Part shown: positions 1 to 8,215 of the stretch, in pieces
Layout: every line of letters begins with the position of its first letter
How positions within the stretch are numbered: position 1 is the first letter of the stretch
From: Lutibacter citreus
Lineage (GTDB): Bacteria > Bacteroidota > Bacteroidia > Flavobacteriales > Flavobacteriaceae
Direction of reading: 5' to 3'
NCBI RefSeq assembly: GCF_003260195.1
Contig: NZ_QEIH01000009.1
Location: 124,001-188,000, forward strand
Length of the DNA stretch: 64,000 bases
Made by a program: the position numbers and the translations under genes
The notes under the pieces: generated by a model
What the model saw: only the letters and a program-made list of their open reading frames with translations
What the model was told of the DNA's origin: nothing
Database searches by the model: none

Positions 1-161
1 AAAGTAGAATTTTAGAACAATCTGTTTGATTACAACGAGTTGTTCAAATGTATATTGTTTAAAAAATAATGATTTAAATTGTGTTTTTCATTAAAAAAAA
101 TCGCATATAGCTATTATTTTTTAATTTTTGTATTGAGGGTGAATGTTTTTTATAAAAATGA
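1..161. other. AT-rich intergenic DNA, no gene recognised
   Basis: No convincing coding region, RNA or repeat was seen here. It lies upstream of the promoter of the aromatic amino acid operon and may include the 3' flank of a gene outside the window. Confidence 0.6.
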
Positions 162-191
162 TTGATGTTTTAAATATTATGTATAAATTTG
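162..191 (+). promoter_or_regulatory. Promoter of the aromatic amino acid operon
   Basis: TTG at 162-164, a 19-base spacer, and TAAATTTG at 184-191 match the flavobacterial consensus TTG-N17-23-TAnnTTTG exactly. Transcription would start near 196-198, about 14 bases before the leader peptide start codon at 211. The assignment is by motif only. Confidence 0.7.
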
Positions 192-210
192 GGCTCATAT
201 TTAACGAATT

Positions 211-273
211 ATGATAACAAATAACACTTGGAATAGCTTCTATTTTTACTTTTATTTTAACAATAAGAGATGA
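211..273 (+). CDS. Aromatic-residue leader peptide (attenuator)
   Basis: This 20-codon ORF encodes MITNNTWNSFYFYFYFNNKR. After one Trp it has seven consecutive Phe/Tyr codons (FYFYFYF, 238-258). It sits between a well-formed promoter and an intrinsic terminator, directly ahead of the genes that make phenylalanine and tyrosine. By analogy with the classical pheA and trp leaders of enterobacteria, ribosome stalling at the aromatic codons when charged tRNA is scarce would favour read-through. The codon bias, position and mutually exclusive RNA structures are visible in the sequence; translation and regulation are inferred. There is no Shine-Dalgarno sequence, which is normal in Bacteroidota. Confidence 0.8.
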   Translation: MITNNTWNSFYFYFYFNNKR

Positions 274-315
274 GGCTTTGTATGTGTTAGTTAAAAATAT
301 AAATTATAAAGTCTC
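272..315 (+). promoter_or_regulatory. Antiterminator pairing of the phe/tyr attenuator
   Basis: GAGGCTTT at 272-279, overlapping the leader stop codon 271-273, can pair with AAAGTCTC at 308-315 (eight pairs, one of them G-U). The second arm overlaps the 5' side of the terminator stem, so the two structures exclude each other. A ribosome at the stop codon would cover 272-279 and allow termination. One stalled at codons 238-258 would leave it free. Confidence 0.65.
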
Positions 316-339
316 GAAATTATTTCGAGATTTTTTTTT
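309..339 (+). terminator. Intrinsic terminator of the phe/tyr attenuator
   Basis: TCTCGAAA (312-319) and TTTCGAGA (323-330) form a perfect 8-bp stem with a 3-base loop, followed by nine T residues (331-339). It ends 16 bases before the pheA start codon, so it can only act as a regulated leader terminator or end an upstream transcript. Confidence 0.85.
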
Positions 340-355
340 GATAATTACTGAATAA

Positions 356-1174
356 ATGAAAGTAGCAATACAAGGAATAAAAGGATCATTCCACCACATA
401 GTGGCTGAGGAATATTTCGGTAAAAATATAGATTTACTTGAGTGTTTATCTTTTACTGAAATGCCTGCATTATTAGAAGATAATAAAGCAGATGTATTGA
501 TTATGGCTATTGAAAATTCAATTGCAGGTGCAATACTACCAAATTACGCACTTATTGATGACCATAAATTAACAATATGCGGAGAATTTCATTTGTCAAT
601 TCATCATAATTTAATGGCGCTTAATGGGCAGTCTATTGAAGATATTAAAGAAGTATATTCACATCCTATGGCACTATTACAGTGTCATAAATTTTTTAAA
701 GACTATCCACACATTAAATTAATTGAAGATGAAGATACTGCATCTGTAGCAAAAAGAATTCAAGATAATAAATTAATGGGTGTTGGAGCTATAGCAAGTA
801 ATTTGGCTGCTGAAACCTATAAATTGGATATTTTAGCATCAGACATTCAAACAATTAAAGAAAATGCTACTCGTTTTTTTATTTTAACAAATAACCAAGA
901 TAAAAGTAGTGTTTCAGCTAATAAAGCTTCAATTAAATTTATTACAAGTCATGATACTGGAAGTTTGGCAGAAATTTTAACCATGTTAGCAAAGCACGGT
1001 TTAAATTTATCTAAAATTCAATCAATGCCGGTGATAGATACTCTTTGGAAATATTCATTTTTTGCAGATGTTGTTTTTACAAGTTATGCAGACTATTTTG
1101 ATGCTCTTGAAGAGATTAGAGAGAAGGTAGAAGCACTGGAAATATTAGGAGAATACAATAAAGGAAAAAGATAA
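356..1174 (+). CDS. pheA: Prephenate dehydratase
   Basis: It converts prephenate to phenylpyruvate in phenylalanine synthesis. The N-terminal part is the periplasmic-binding-fold catalytic domain, with the signature TRFFIL at residues 172-177. An ACT regulatory domain occupies roughly residues 193-265. At 272 aa it is a monofunctional dehydratase without a chorismate mutase domain; mutase activity is supplied by the fused enzyme at the end of this operon. In the ACT domain the usual Phe-binding motifs GALV and ESRP appear as GSLA and QSMP, so feedback binding may be altered. The stop codon shares one base with the next start (TAATG), implying translational coupling. Confidence 0.95.
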   Translation: MKVAIQGIKGSFHHIVAEEYFGKNIDLLECLSFTEMPALLEDNKADVLIMAIENSIAGAILPNYALIDDHKLTICGEFHLSIHHNLMALNGQSIEDIKEVYSHPMALLQCHKFFKDYPHIKLIEDEDTASVAKRIQDNKLMGVGAIASNLAAETYKLDILASDIQTIKENATRFFILTNNQDKSSVSANKASIKFITSHDTGSLAEILTMLAKHGLNLSKIQSMPVIDTLWKYSFFADVVFTSYADYFDALEEIREKVEALEILGEYNKGKR

Positions 1175-2328
1175 TGATACAAAAAGCTGACAGATTAGGA
1201 AGTGTTAAAGAATACTACTTTTCAAAAAAATTAAGAGAAGTAGCAGCTTTAAGAAGTGAAGGGAAACCAATTATAAATATAGCTATTGGGAGTCCAGATT
1301 TACAACCACCATTAAGCGTTGTTAACGCATTGCAAAGCGCGGTTGAATTACCAAATGCACATCAATATCAAAGTTATCAAGGTATTCCAGAATTAAGAGA
1401 AGGAATGTGTAATTTTTATAAAGAAAAATACAATGTTTCTTTAGATATGAATACTGAAGTGCTTCCTTTAATGGGATCTAAAGAAGGTATCATGCATATT
1501 TCTATGGCTTTTTTAAATAAAGGAGATAAGGTGTTAATTCCTAATCCAGGATATCCAACATATGCATCTGTAACTAATTTAGTGCAAGCTGAAGCTATTA
1601 ATTACGATTTAAATGAGGCGGGAAATTGGCTGCCAGATTTTGATGCATTAGAAAAAGAAGATTTAAAGAATACGAAAATAATGTGGGTAAATTACCCTCA
1701 TATGCCAACTGGTGCCGTGGCAAGTAAAGAAGATTTTAAGAAATTAATTGCGTTTGCAAAAAAACATGAGATACTTATTGTAAATGACAATCCGTATAGT
1801 TTTATTTTACATAAAAATCCGTTAAGTATTTTAGAAGTTGAAGGAGGAAAAGAAGTTGCTATAGAGTTAAATTCTTTAAGTAAAACCTTTAATATGGCAG
1901 GTTGGCGTGTAGGAATGGTTGTTGGTGATGCAGAAATTATTAAAACGATTTTACAAGTAAAAAGTAATATGGATTCTGGAATGTTTTTAGGAATTCAAAA
2001 AGGGGCTGTTGAAGCATTTAAACTTGGGGATGACTGGTTTAAAGGTCAAAATGAAATTTATACATCAAGAAGAGCAATAGTTTGGAAAATATTTGATGCC
2101 TTAAATTGTACTTATGATAAAAACATAGGAGGATTATTTGTTTGGGGGAAATTACCGAAAGGAGTGAAGTCTGAAGAAATAACGGATGAGTTATTATATA
2201 ATAAAAATGTATTTATAACACCAGGTACTATTTTTGGTTCAAACGGAGAAGGTTATATTAGGGCATCTTTATGTGTTGAAGAAAATGTTTTAAATGAAGT
2301 ATTAAATAGATTAACAACTAAAAATTAA
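1174..2328 (+). CDS. Class I/II aminotransferase, aromatic type
   Basis: This is a fold-type I PLP-dependent aminotransferase of 384 aa. The PLP lysine is Lys237 in the motif SLSKTFNMAGWR, and GSPD near the N-terminus and NYPHMPTG fit the aspartate aminotransferase superfamily. Its place between pheA and tyrA suggests it transaminates phenylpyruvate and 4-hydroxyphenylpyruvate to Phe and Tyr, or prephenate to arogenate. Substrate specificity cannot be read from the sequence. It overlaps pheA by one base and is followed after four bases by tyrA. Confidence 0.88.
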   Translation: MIQKADRLGSVKEYYFSKKLREVAALRSEGKPIINIAIGSPDLQPPLSVVNALQSAVELPNAHQYQSYQGIPELREGMCNFYKEKYNVSLDMNTEVLPLMGSKEGIMHISMAFLNKGDKVLIPNPGYPTYASVTNLVQAEAINYDLNEAGNWLPDFDALEKEDLKNTKIMWVNYPHMPTGAVASKEDFKKLIAFAKKHEILIVNDNPYSFILHKNPLSILEVEGGKEVAIELNSLSKTFNMAGWRVGMVVGDAEIIKTILQVKSNMDSGMFLGIQKGAVEAFKLGDDWFKGQNEIYTSRRAIVWKIFDALNCTYDKNIGGLFVWGKLPKGVKSEEITDELLYNKNVFITPGTIFGSNGEGYIRASLCVEENVLNEVLNRLTTKN

Positions 2329-2332
2329 TACA

Positions 2333-3190
2333 ATGGAAAAGTTAGTTGTATTAGGATTAGGGTTAATTGGAGGTTCTTTAGCTTTAGATTTAAAAAAAAG
2401 AGGTCAATTTAAAGTTTTTGGATTTGATAAAAATCCAGAGCATATAAAGAAATCACTTGAGTTAGGTGTAATTGATGAAGAAATTTCATTTTCAGAAATT
2501 GCAGATGCAGATGTTATTATTGTGTCTGTTCCTGTAAATGTGGTAGGGAAATTAGTTTCCAAAGTTTTAGATATTGTATCTGCAACTACCTTGGTTTTTG
2601 ATGTTGGATCGGTAAAAAATGAAATTTGTAAAGAAATTGCAAACCATCCAAATAGAAAGAATTTTGTGGCAGCACATCCTTTGGCTGGTACAGAATTTTC
2701 GGGTCCTGAAGCTGCAATATTAAATTTATTTGATGAAAAAGTAAATATTATTTGTGAAGCAGATAAAGCAGATTGGAGAATTTTAGATAGAGCAATTAGC
2801 TTGTTTAAAATGTTGAATATGCACATTAAAATGATGAATCCTGTAGAGCACGATAGGCACATAGCTTATGTTTCACATTTATCGCATGTAAGTTCATTTA
2901 TGTTAGGGAAAACAGTGTTAGAGATTGAAAAAAATGAACAAGCAATTTTTGATATGGCAAGTACGGGTTTTGCTTCAACAGTTCGTTTGGCAAAAAGTTC
3001 AGCAAATACTTGGACACCTATTTTCTTAGAAAATAAAGAGAATGTGATTAAATCATTAGATGAGTATATAAAAAACTTAAATGAATTTAAAGAATTGATT
3101 GAAAATAATGATGCTGAAGCGTTGAACGAATCAATGAACAGCACCAATTATATAAAAAGTATATTAAACGGAATAAAAGAAAGCAACTAA
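2333..3190 (+). CDS. tyrA: Prephenate dehydrogenase
   Basis: It oxidatively decarboxylates prephenate to 4-hydroxyphenylpyruvate for tyrosine synthesis. An N-terminal Rossmann motif (GLGLIGGSLA, about residues 7-16) binds NAD(P). HPLAGTEFSGP and the His-rich HIAYVSHLSH helix belong to the TyrA substrate site. The 285-aa length matches single-domain TyrA without ACT or mutase fusions. It lies between the aminotransferase and the DAHP synthase genes, so one transcript carries both branches and the entry enzyme of the pathway. Confidence 0.94.
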   Translation: MEKLVVLGLGLIGGSLALDLKKRGQFKVFGFDKNPEHIKKSLELGVIDEEISFSEIADADVIIVSVPVNVVGKLVSKVLDIVSATTLVFDVGSVKNEICKEIANHPNRKNFVAAHPLAGTEFSGPEAAILNLFDEKVNIICEADKADWRILDRAISLFKMLNMHIKMMNPVEHDRHIAYVSHLSHVSSFMLGKTVLEIEKNEQAIFDMASTGFASTVRLAKSSANTWTPIFLENKENVIKSLDEYIKNLNEFKELIENNDAEALNESMNSTNYIKSILNGIKESN

Positions 3191-3207
3191 ATAAGATTTA
3201 AATTAAG

Positions 3208-4284
3208 ATGGAAATTACTAAAGAAAACAGAAAGTGGTTAGATGGAATGGGATTAGATCATCCTATTGTAATTGCAGGACCTTGTAGTGCAGAGACAGAA
3301 GAACAAGTTTTAAAAACAGCACATTTATTAAAAGATACAGATACAAATGTGTTTAGAGCTGGTATTTGGAAACCTAGAACAAGACCAGGAGGTTTTGAAG
3401 GTGTTGGAGGAATCGGTTTACCTTGGTTACAAAGAGTTCGTGAAGAAACTGGAATGAAAATTACTACTGAAGTTGGAAATGCAAACCACGTAGAGTTGGC
3501 TTTAAAAGCAGATGTAGATATTTTATGGATTGGAGCAAGAACAACTGTAAATCCTTTTGCAGTTCAAGAAATTGCTGATGCTTTAAAAGGTGTTGATAAA
3601 CCAGTGTTAGTGAAAAACCCAGTAAATCCAGATTTAGCTTTATGGTTAGGTGGTGTTGAACGTTTTCAAGCAAATGGTATTTCTCAATTAGGAGTTATTC
3701 ACCGTGGATTCTCAGCATACAATACAGGTCATTACAGAAATAAACCGAAATGGCATATAGCAATTGAATTGAAAAAAGAATTTCCAGATTTACCTTTAAT
3801 TTTAGATCCATCTCATATTTGTGGTCGTAGAGATACTATTTTAGATGTTTCACAAACTGCATTGGATTTAAACTTTGATGGATTTATGATTGAAACTCAT
3901 ATTGATCCAGATAATGCTTGGAGTGATGCTGCACAACAAATTACACCTGCAAGATTGGATGAAATTACTAAAGAATTAAAAATTCGTCAAAAAAGTAGTT
4001 CTAAAGAAAGTTTCCAAAATAAATTAAATTTATACCGTAAAGAATTAGATTTAATTGATGGAAATATTGTTGATATTTTAAGCGATAGAATGGTAATTGC
4101 AGAAAATATTGGCAAATTAAAAAATAAAGAAAATGTGGCTATTTTACAAAGTGGTCGTTGGTCTGATATTTTAGCGGCAATGGTTGAAACTGGAGTTAGC
4201 AAAGGCTTAAGTAAAGAATTTGTTGAAGAAGTATTTAAAGCTATTCACGTTGAATCTATTAACATTCAGCACAGAGTAAAATAG
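3208..4284 (+). CDS. Bifunctional DAHP synthase / chorismate mutase
   Basis: Residues 1 to about 260 are a type I-beta (KDO8P-synthase-like) 3-deoxy-D-arabino-heptulosonate 7-phosphate synthase, with IAGPCSAET near the N-terminus, KPRTRPGGFEG, and the metal-binding DPSHICGRRD region. Residues from about 268 to 358 form an AroQ-type chorismate mutase helical domain. The protein therefore makes the first committed shikimate intermediate and also prephenate. This fusion is common in Bacteroidota, where the mutase domain typically serves in feedback control (family knowledge). It is the last gene of the operon and is followed by a terminator-like hairpin. Confidence 0.94.
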   Translation: MEITKENRKWLDGMGLDHPIVIAGPCSAETEEQVLKTAHLLKDTDTNVFRAGIWKPRTRPGGFEGVGGIGLPWLQRVREETGMKITTEVGNANHVELALKADVDILWIGARTTVNPFAVQEIADALKGVDKPVLVKNPVNPDLALWLGGVERFQANGISQLGVIHRGFSAYNTGHYRNKPKWHIAIELKKEFPDLPLILDPSHICGRRDTILDVSQTALDLNFDGFMIETHIDPDNAWSDAAQQITPARLDEITKELKIRQKSSSKESFQNKLNLYRKELDLIDGNIVDILSDRMVIAENIGKLKNKENVAILQSGRWSDILAAMVETGVSKGLSKEFVEEVFKAIHVESINIQHRVK

Positions 4285-4307
4285 TTCTAATTAAAGAATA
4301 TATATAG

Positions 4308-4363
4308 AACCTTGGTTTTAATAAAGATTTATGTTGGATCTAAATTAAAATCAAGGTTTTTTT
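4308..4363 (+). terminator. Terminator after the aromatic operon
   Basis: AACCTTGgTTTTA near 4308-4320 pairs with TAAAATcAAGGTT, giving a stem with one mismatch and a loop of about 24 bases, followed by a T run. It ends the operon before the polyprenyl synthase promoter. Confidence 0.65.
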
Positions 4364-4383
4364 ATAGAATAAATCTGGTATTA

Positions 4384-4417
4384 TTGTAATATCATTTAAA
4401 ATAATCTGTTATTTTTG
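4384..4417 (+). promoter_or_regulatory. Promoter of the polyprenyl synthase gene
   Basis: TTG at 4384-4386, a 23-base spacer and TATTTTTG at 4410-4417 fit the flavobacterial consensus. The -7 element ends seven bases before the ATG, so the mRNA would be leaderless or nearly so. Confidence 0.5.
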
Positions 4418-4424
4418 TTAACCA

Positions 4425-5402
4425 ATGAAGCCAATAGAACAAATTAAACAACCCATTCTTGATGAAATGGAGCTCTTTGAATCTAAATTCAGAGAAGCAA
4501 TGGTTACTAAGGTTCCTTTATTAAATAGAATTACGCATTATATTGTAAGACGAAAAGGAAAACAAATGCGACCAATGTTTGTTTTTTTGGTTGCAAAAAT
4601 GGTTTCTAACGGTAATTTTGATGAACGTACTTATAGAGGAGCTTCAATAATAGAATTGATTCATACAGCTACTTTAGTGCATGATGATGTTGTTGATGAT
4701 AGTAATAGAAGAAGAGGTTTTTTCTCTGTAAATGCTTTATGGAAAAATAAAATAGCCGTTCTAGTAGGTGATTTTCTACTTTCAAAAGGATTATTACTTT
4801 CAATTGATAATGAAGATTTTGATATTTTAAAATTGATTTCTGTTGCGGTTCGTGAAATGAGCGAAGGAGAATTATTACAAATTGAAAAGGCTAGAAAACT
4901 TGATATTACTGAAGATGTATATTTTGAAATAATTCGTCAGAAAACAGCAACTTTAATTGCGGCTTGTTGTGGTATTGGTGCCGCTTCAGTAGGAAGTGAA
5001 CCCGAAGAAATTGAAAAAATGCGTCTTTTTGGAGAGTTGATTGGTATTGCTTTTCAAATTAAAGATGATTTGTTTGATTATACCAATGCTAAAATTGGAA
5101 AACCTACAGGTATTGATATTAAAGAGCAAAAAATGACCTTGCCTCTTATTTATACACTTAATAATTGTACTTCAAAAGATAAAAAGTGGCTAATAAATTC
5201 AGTTAAAAATCATAATAAGGATAAGAAAAGAGTAAAAGAAGTTATTGCTTTTGTAAAAGAAAACGGAGGTATTGAATATACTATTTCAAAAATGAAAGAA
5301 TATCAAACAAAAGCATTAGATATTTTAAAATCTTACCCAGAGTCAACCTATAAAGAGTCTTTACTAATTATGGTTAATTATGTTATTGAAAGAAAAATCT
5401 AA
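4425..5402 (+). CDS. Polyprenyl diphosphate synthase (IspB-like)
   Basis: This is a trans-prenyltransferase that extends allylic diphosphates with isopentenyl diphosphate, probably for the menaquinone side chain. Both Asp-rich motifs are present: HDDVVDD from His86 (first aspartates 87-88) and KDDLFDY at 213-219. The GKQMRP motif near the N-terminus binds IPP. At 325 aa it has the length of octaprenyl or heptaprenyl diphosphate synthases; chain length cannot be deduced with confidence. It stands alone between a terminator and a convergent minus-strand gene whose 3' end lies four bases away. Confidence 0.92.
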   Translation: MKPIEQIKQPILDEMELFESKFREAMVTKVPLLNRITHYIVRRKGKQMRPMFVFLVAKMVSNGNFDERTYRGASIIELIHTATLVHDDVVDDSNRRRGFFSVNALWKNKIAVLVGDFLLSKGLLLSIDNEDFDILKLISVAVREMSEGELLQIEKARKLDITEDVYFEIIRQKTATLIAACCGIGAASVGSEPEEIEKMRLFGELIGIAFQIKDDLFDYTNAKIGKPTGIDIKEQKMTLPLIYTLNNCTSKDKKWLINSVKNHNKDKKRVKEVIAFVKENGGIEYTISKMKEYQTKALDILKSYPESTYKESLLIMVNYVIERKI

Positions 5403-5406
5403 GGAT

Positions 5407-6597
5407 TTAGTTTTTCTTATTCACTAATTTAAACTGCGTTTCTAAAGGCACTCCGTAAAGACCTTCAATCTCAGATTTTATTTTCTTATAAAATTTTGTG
5501 TCTGGTGGTAAACTTAAATTATTCCAAAACTCTGGATTGTAAGGTAAATCTAAAAGCCCCATATCAAGGTCTATTCCGTAATCTCTAATTCTTCTTTTGT
5601 CCTTCTCGGTGTGCACAGAATATACAGAACCTTCTACTTTGTAAGAAGTTCTATTTGCAATTGTATTTCGATATTCACTTGGGACTTTTTCGTTTTGAAG
5701 TACCCATTCATGTTTAAAATAGTTTAAAACTAATTTTCCACTTTTGTGATTTTTATATAAATATAAAGTGCGGCCTCTTTCTATTTTGTATATTTTATGG
5801 GTGTCAATTCCAATATAAAAAGTAATTTTTTCCCATTTAATTTTAGGGTTTTGTCCTGTTACAATTAGAACGTCTTCACCTTCATATGAAGAGTTTCCTG
5901 TTCTTTTCCAATTAAATTTTTTTAAATTTCGTCTATGCTGGGAATCGACAGGTCTTAGTGGATTTAATTGTACCATGTAATTTATCCAGTGAGTCCAATC
6001 CTTACTTTTCCAAACTCTATAATCGGCTGATTTTCTTGCCTGAGTAACCTGCAGTCTTCCTAAACCGTATGCTGGTCCTCTATCTAAATATTTTAAGTAG
6101 TTTTCTACAAAAAATTTTGATGTACCGCCCTCAGTTGTAGCTCTACGGAGTAGTATTTCTAATACGTGAGTACTACTTAATGTGTTCTCTTTTACTTTCT
6201 TTAGAGCGTTTAATACATAGGTTTTAGCACTTAAAAGTTGCACTTCGTCCATCATTATCGCACTTTCTTCTAGGATAATCTTTTTATCCTTTAGGTTCAT
6301 GAATTTTTCTACTTGAATTCTTGTTGATTTAAATCCTAGTGATGATATGGTTAGAGTGTCTTTCAATTCACTATTTGAAACTTGCAGTGAAAACTCACCA
6401 TCTTCAGTACTAGATGTTCCTCTACTTTTAGAAACAATACTTACAGATGCATAAGGAATTGTAATTTGAGATTTATCAATAATAGTACCTTTAAGTTCTA
6501 TTTTTTTAGTTTGTGCAGTTAATTGAAATAAGGAAACAAATATTCCTAATAAAGAACTAATAATGTAATACTTGTAATTAATAGATTTTTGTTTCAT
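5407..6597 (-). CDS. Exported protein with carboxypeptidase-regulatory-like domain
   Basis: A signal peptide covers roughly residues 1-30 (hydrophobic run ending LTAQ). It is followed by a carboxypeptidase-regulatory-like beta-sandwich of about 85 residues with the typical sequence LKGTIIDKSQITIPYASV. This domain is common at the N-terminus of Bacteroidota outer-membrane proteins. The remaining 280 or so residues resemble members of the family that lack a TonB-receptor barrel, and I do not recognise a catalytic motif. It is probably periplasmic or outer-membrane associated. It is transcribed alone and converges on the polyprenyl synthase. Confidence 0.75.
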   Translation of the reverse strand: MKQKSINYKYYIISSLLGIFVSLFQLTAQTKKIELKGTIIDKSQITIPYASVSIVSKSRGTSSTEDGEFSLQVSNSELKDTLTISSLGFKSTRIQVEKFMNLKDKKIILEESAIMMDEVQLLSAKTYVLNALKKVKENTLSSTHVLEILLRRATTEGGTSKFFVENYLKYLDRGPAYGLGRLQVTQARKSADYRVWKSKDWTHWINYMVQLNPLRPVDSQHRRNLKKFNWKRTGNSSYEGEDVLIVTGQNPKIKWEKITFYIGIDTHKIYKIERGRTLYLYKNHKSGKLVLNYFKHEWVLQNEKVPSEYRNTIANRTSYKVEGSVYSVHTEKDKRRIRDYGIDLDMGLLDLPYNPEFWNNLSLPPDTKFYKKIKSEIEGLYGVPLETQFKLVNKKN

Positions 6598-6655
6598 TCA
6601 GAAAAATATTTTTCTAAATATAATAATTATTTCTAACTGACTAGGTTTCTATTTG

Positions 6656-8170
6656 TTATTTGTTTAAGCATATCAATTCCTCAATATGTTTTCTAGAATT
6701 TGAAAGTCTAGGAACTTTATGTTGTCCTCCTAATTTTCCTTGTAATCTCAGCCAGTCGTAAAACAATCCTTCTTTGGCTATATTTATTTTAGGCATTTTT
6801 AAAGCCATATTGTTATAGCGTTTTGCCTCATAATCTGAATTAATAGATTTTAGCGCATTATCCAATAATTCTGTGAAATAATTTATATTGTTAGGCTGTT
6901 TATCAAACTCAATCATCCATTCGTGTCCACCGCTTTTATTCGCATCCATAAAAATTGGTGCAGCTGTATATTCCAGTATTTCGGCATCTGTTTTTAAACA
7001 GGCTTGTTTTAAAGCTTCTTCAGCATTTTCAATAATTAATTCTTCTCCAAAAACATTTATAAAATGCTTTGTTCTCCCTGTTATTTTTATTCTGTAAGGA
7101 TCTAATGATGTAAACTTAACGGTATCACCAATTAAATACCTCCATAAACCACCATTGGTTGTAATAACTAGCGCATAATTAATATCTAATTCTACTTCTT
7201 GTAGAGAAATGGTTTCTGAATTTTCGCCATCATATATATCCATTGGAATAAATTCATAAAAAATACCATAATCAAGCATTAAGAGCATTTCAGTTGAATT
7301 ATTTATATCTTGAATAGCAAAAAATCCTTCTGAAGCATTGTAAGTTTCGTAATATTTAAAGTCTTGTTTAGGAATTAATTTTTTAAAATGTTCACGGTAT
7401 GGGTTAAAATTTACACCACCATGAAAATAAACTTCCAAGTTAGGCCAAACTTCTAAAATGTTTTCTTTTCCGGTTTCTTCTAATACTTTATTTAATAAAA
7501 CTAACATCCAACTTGGTACACCAACTAAACTTGTAATGTCTTCATTAATAGTTTCTTCAACAATAGCTTGTATTTTGGTTTCCCATTCACCCATTAAAGC
7601 TGTTTCTTGTTTTGGAGCACTGCTAAAATCCGCCCAAAAAGGCATGTTTTCAATAATTATAGCAGATAAATCACCAAAATAAGTGTCATTATCTTCATAA
7701 ACAGCGCTGCTTCCTCCTAAACGTAATCCTTTTCCGGTGAATAGTTGCGCTTCTTCATTATTATCTAAATAAAGACACAACATATCTTTTCCTGCTTTAA
7801 AATGACAATCTTCTAATGCTTCATCACTAACAGGTATAAATTTACTTTTGGCATTTGTAGTTCCACTAGATTTTGCAAACCATTTTATTTGAGTAGGCCA
7901 AAACACATTTTGCTCGCCCTTTCTGGTGCGTTCAATTAAAGGTTCAATAGATTCATATTGTTGAATAGGAACATTTTTAGTAAAATCTTCATAGGTTTCA
8001 ATATTTTTAAATTGATAATTTTTACCAATTTCAGTGTTTTTTGCTTTGTATAATAATTTAAACAATAATTCATTTTGAACATCAATAGGGTATTTTAAAA
8101 ATAACTCTATCTGATGTTTTCTTTTTTTTAGAAACCAGGAAATAATTGAATTAACTATTTGAAAGGGCAT
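6656..8170 (-). CDS. GH3 auxin-responsive promoter family protein
   Basis: This 504-aa protein matches the GH3 family of adenylate-forming enzymes. Visible hallmarks are KWFAKSSGTTNAKSKFIPVS (the Ser/Thr-rich P-loop-like motif), YNASEGFFAIQ, YALVITTNGGLWRYLIGDTV and the KITGRTKHFINVFGEEL segment. In plants GH3 proteins conjugate acyl acids such as indole-3-acetate to amino acids; the bacterial substrates are unknown. The gene is monocistronic and overlaps no neighbour if the divergent DUF2797 gene starts at 8216. Confidence 0.88.
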   Translation of the reverse strand: MPFQIVNSIISWFLKKRKHQIELFLKYPIDVQNELLFKLLYKAKNTEIGKNYQFKNIETYEDFTKNVPIQQYESIEPLIERTRKGEQNVFWPTQIKWFAKSSGTTNAKSKFIPVSDEALEDCHFKAGKDMLCLYLDNNEEAQLFTGKGLRLGGSSAVYEDNDTYFGDLSAIIIENMPFWADFSSAPKQETALMGEWETKIQAIVEETINEDITSLVGVPSWMLVLLNKVLEETGKENILEVWPNLEVYFHGGVNFNPYREHFKKLIPKQDFKYYETYNASEGFFAIQDINNSTEMLLMLDYGIFYEFIPMDIYDGENSETISLQEVELDINYALVITTNGGLWRYLIGDTVKFTSLDPYRIKITGRTKHFINVFGEELIIENAEEALKQACLKTDAEILEYTAAPIFMDANKSGGHEWMIEFDKQPNNINYFTELLDNALKSINSDYEAKRYNNMALKMPKINIAKEGLFYDWLRLQGKLGGQHKVPRLSNSRKHIEELICLNK

Positions 8171-8215
8171 ATTATATTAAGTATATTTAGCGAGTTAAAT
8201 TTAATAAAAATCTTT

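Noticed and set aside
8159-8215. Upstream start for the DUF2797 gene
   Set aside because: It would overlap the divergent GH3 gene and add 19 hydrophobic residues not expected in the family; the ATG at 8216 fits better.
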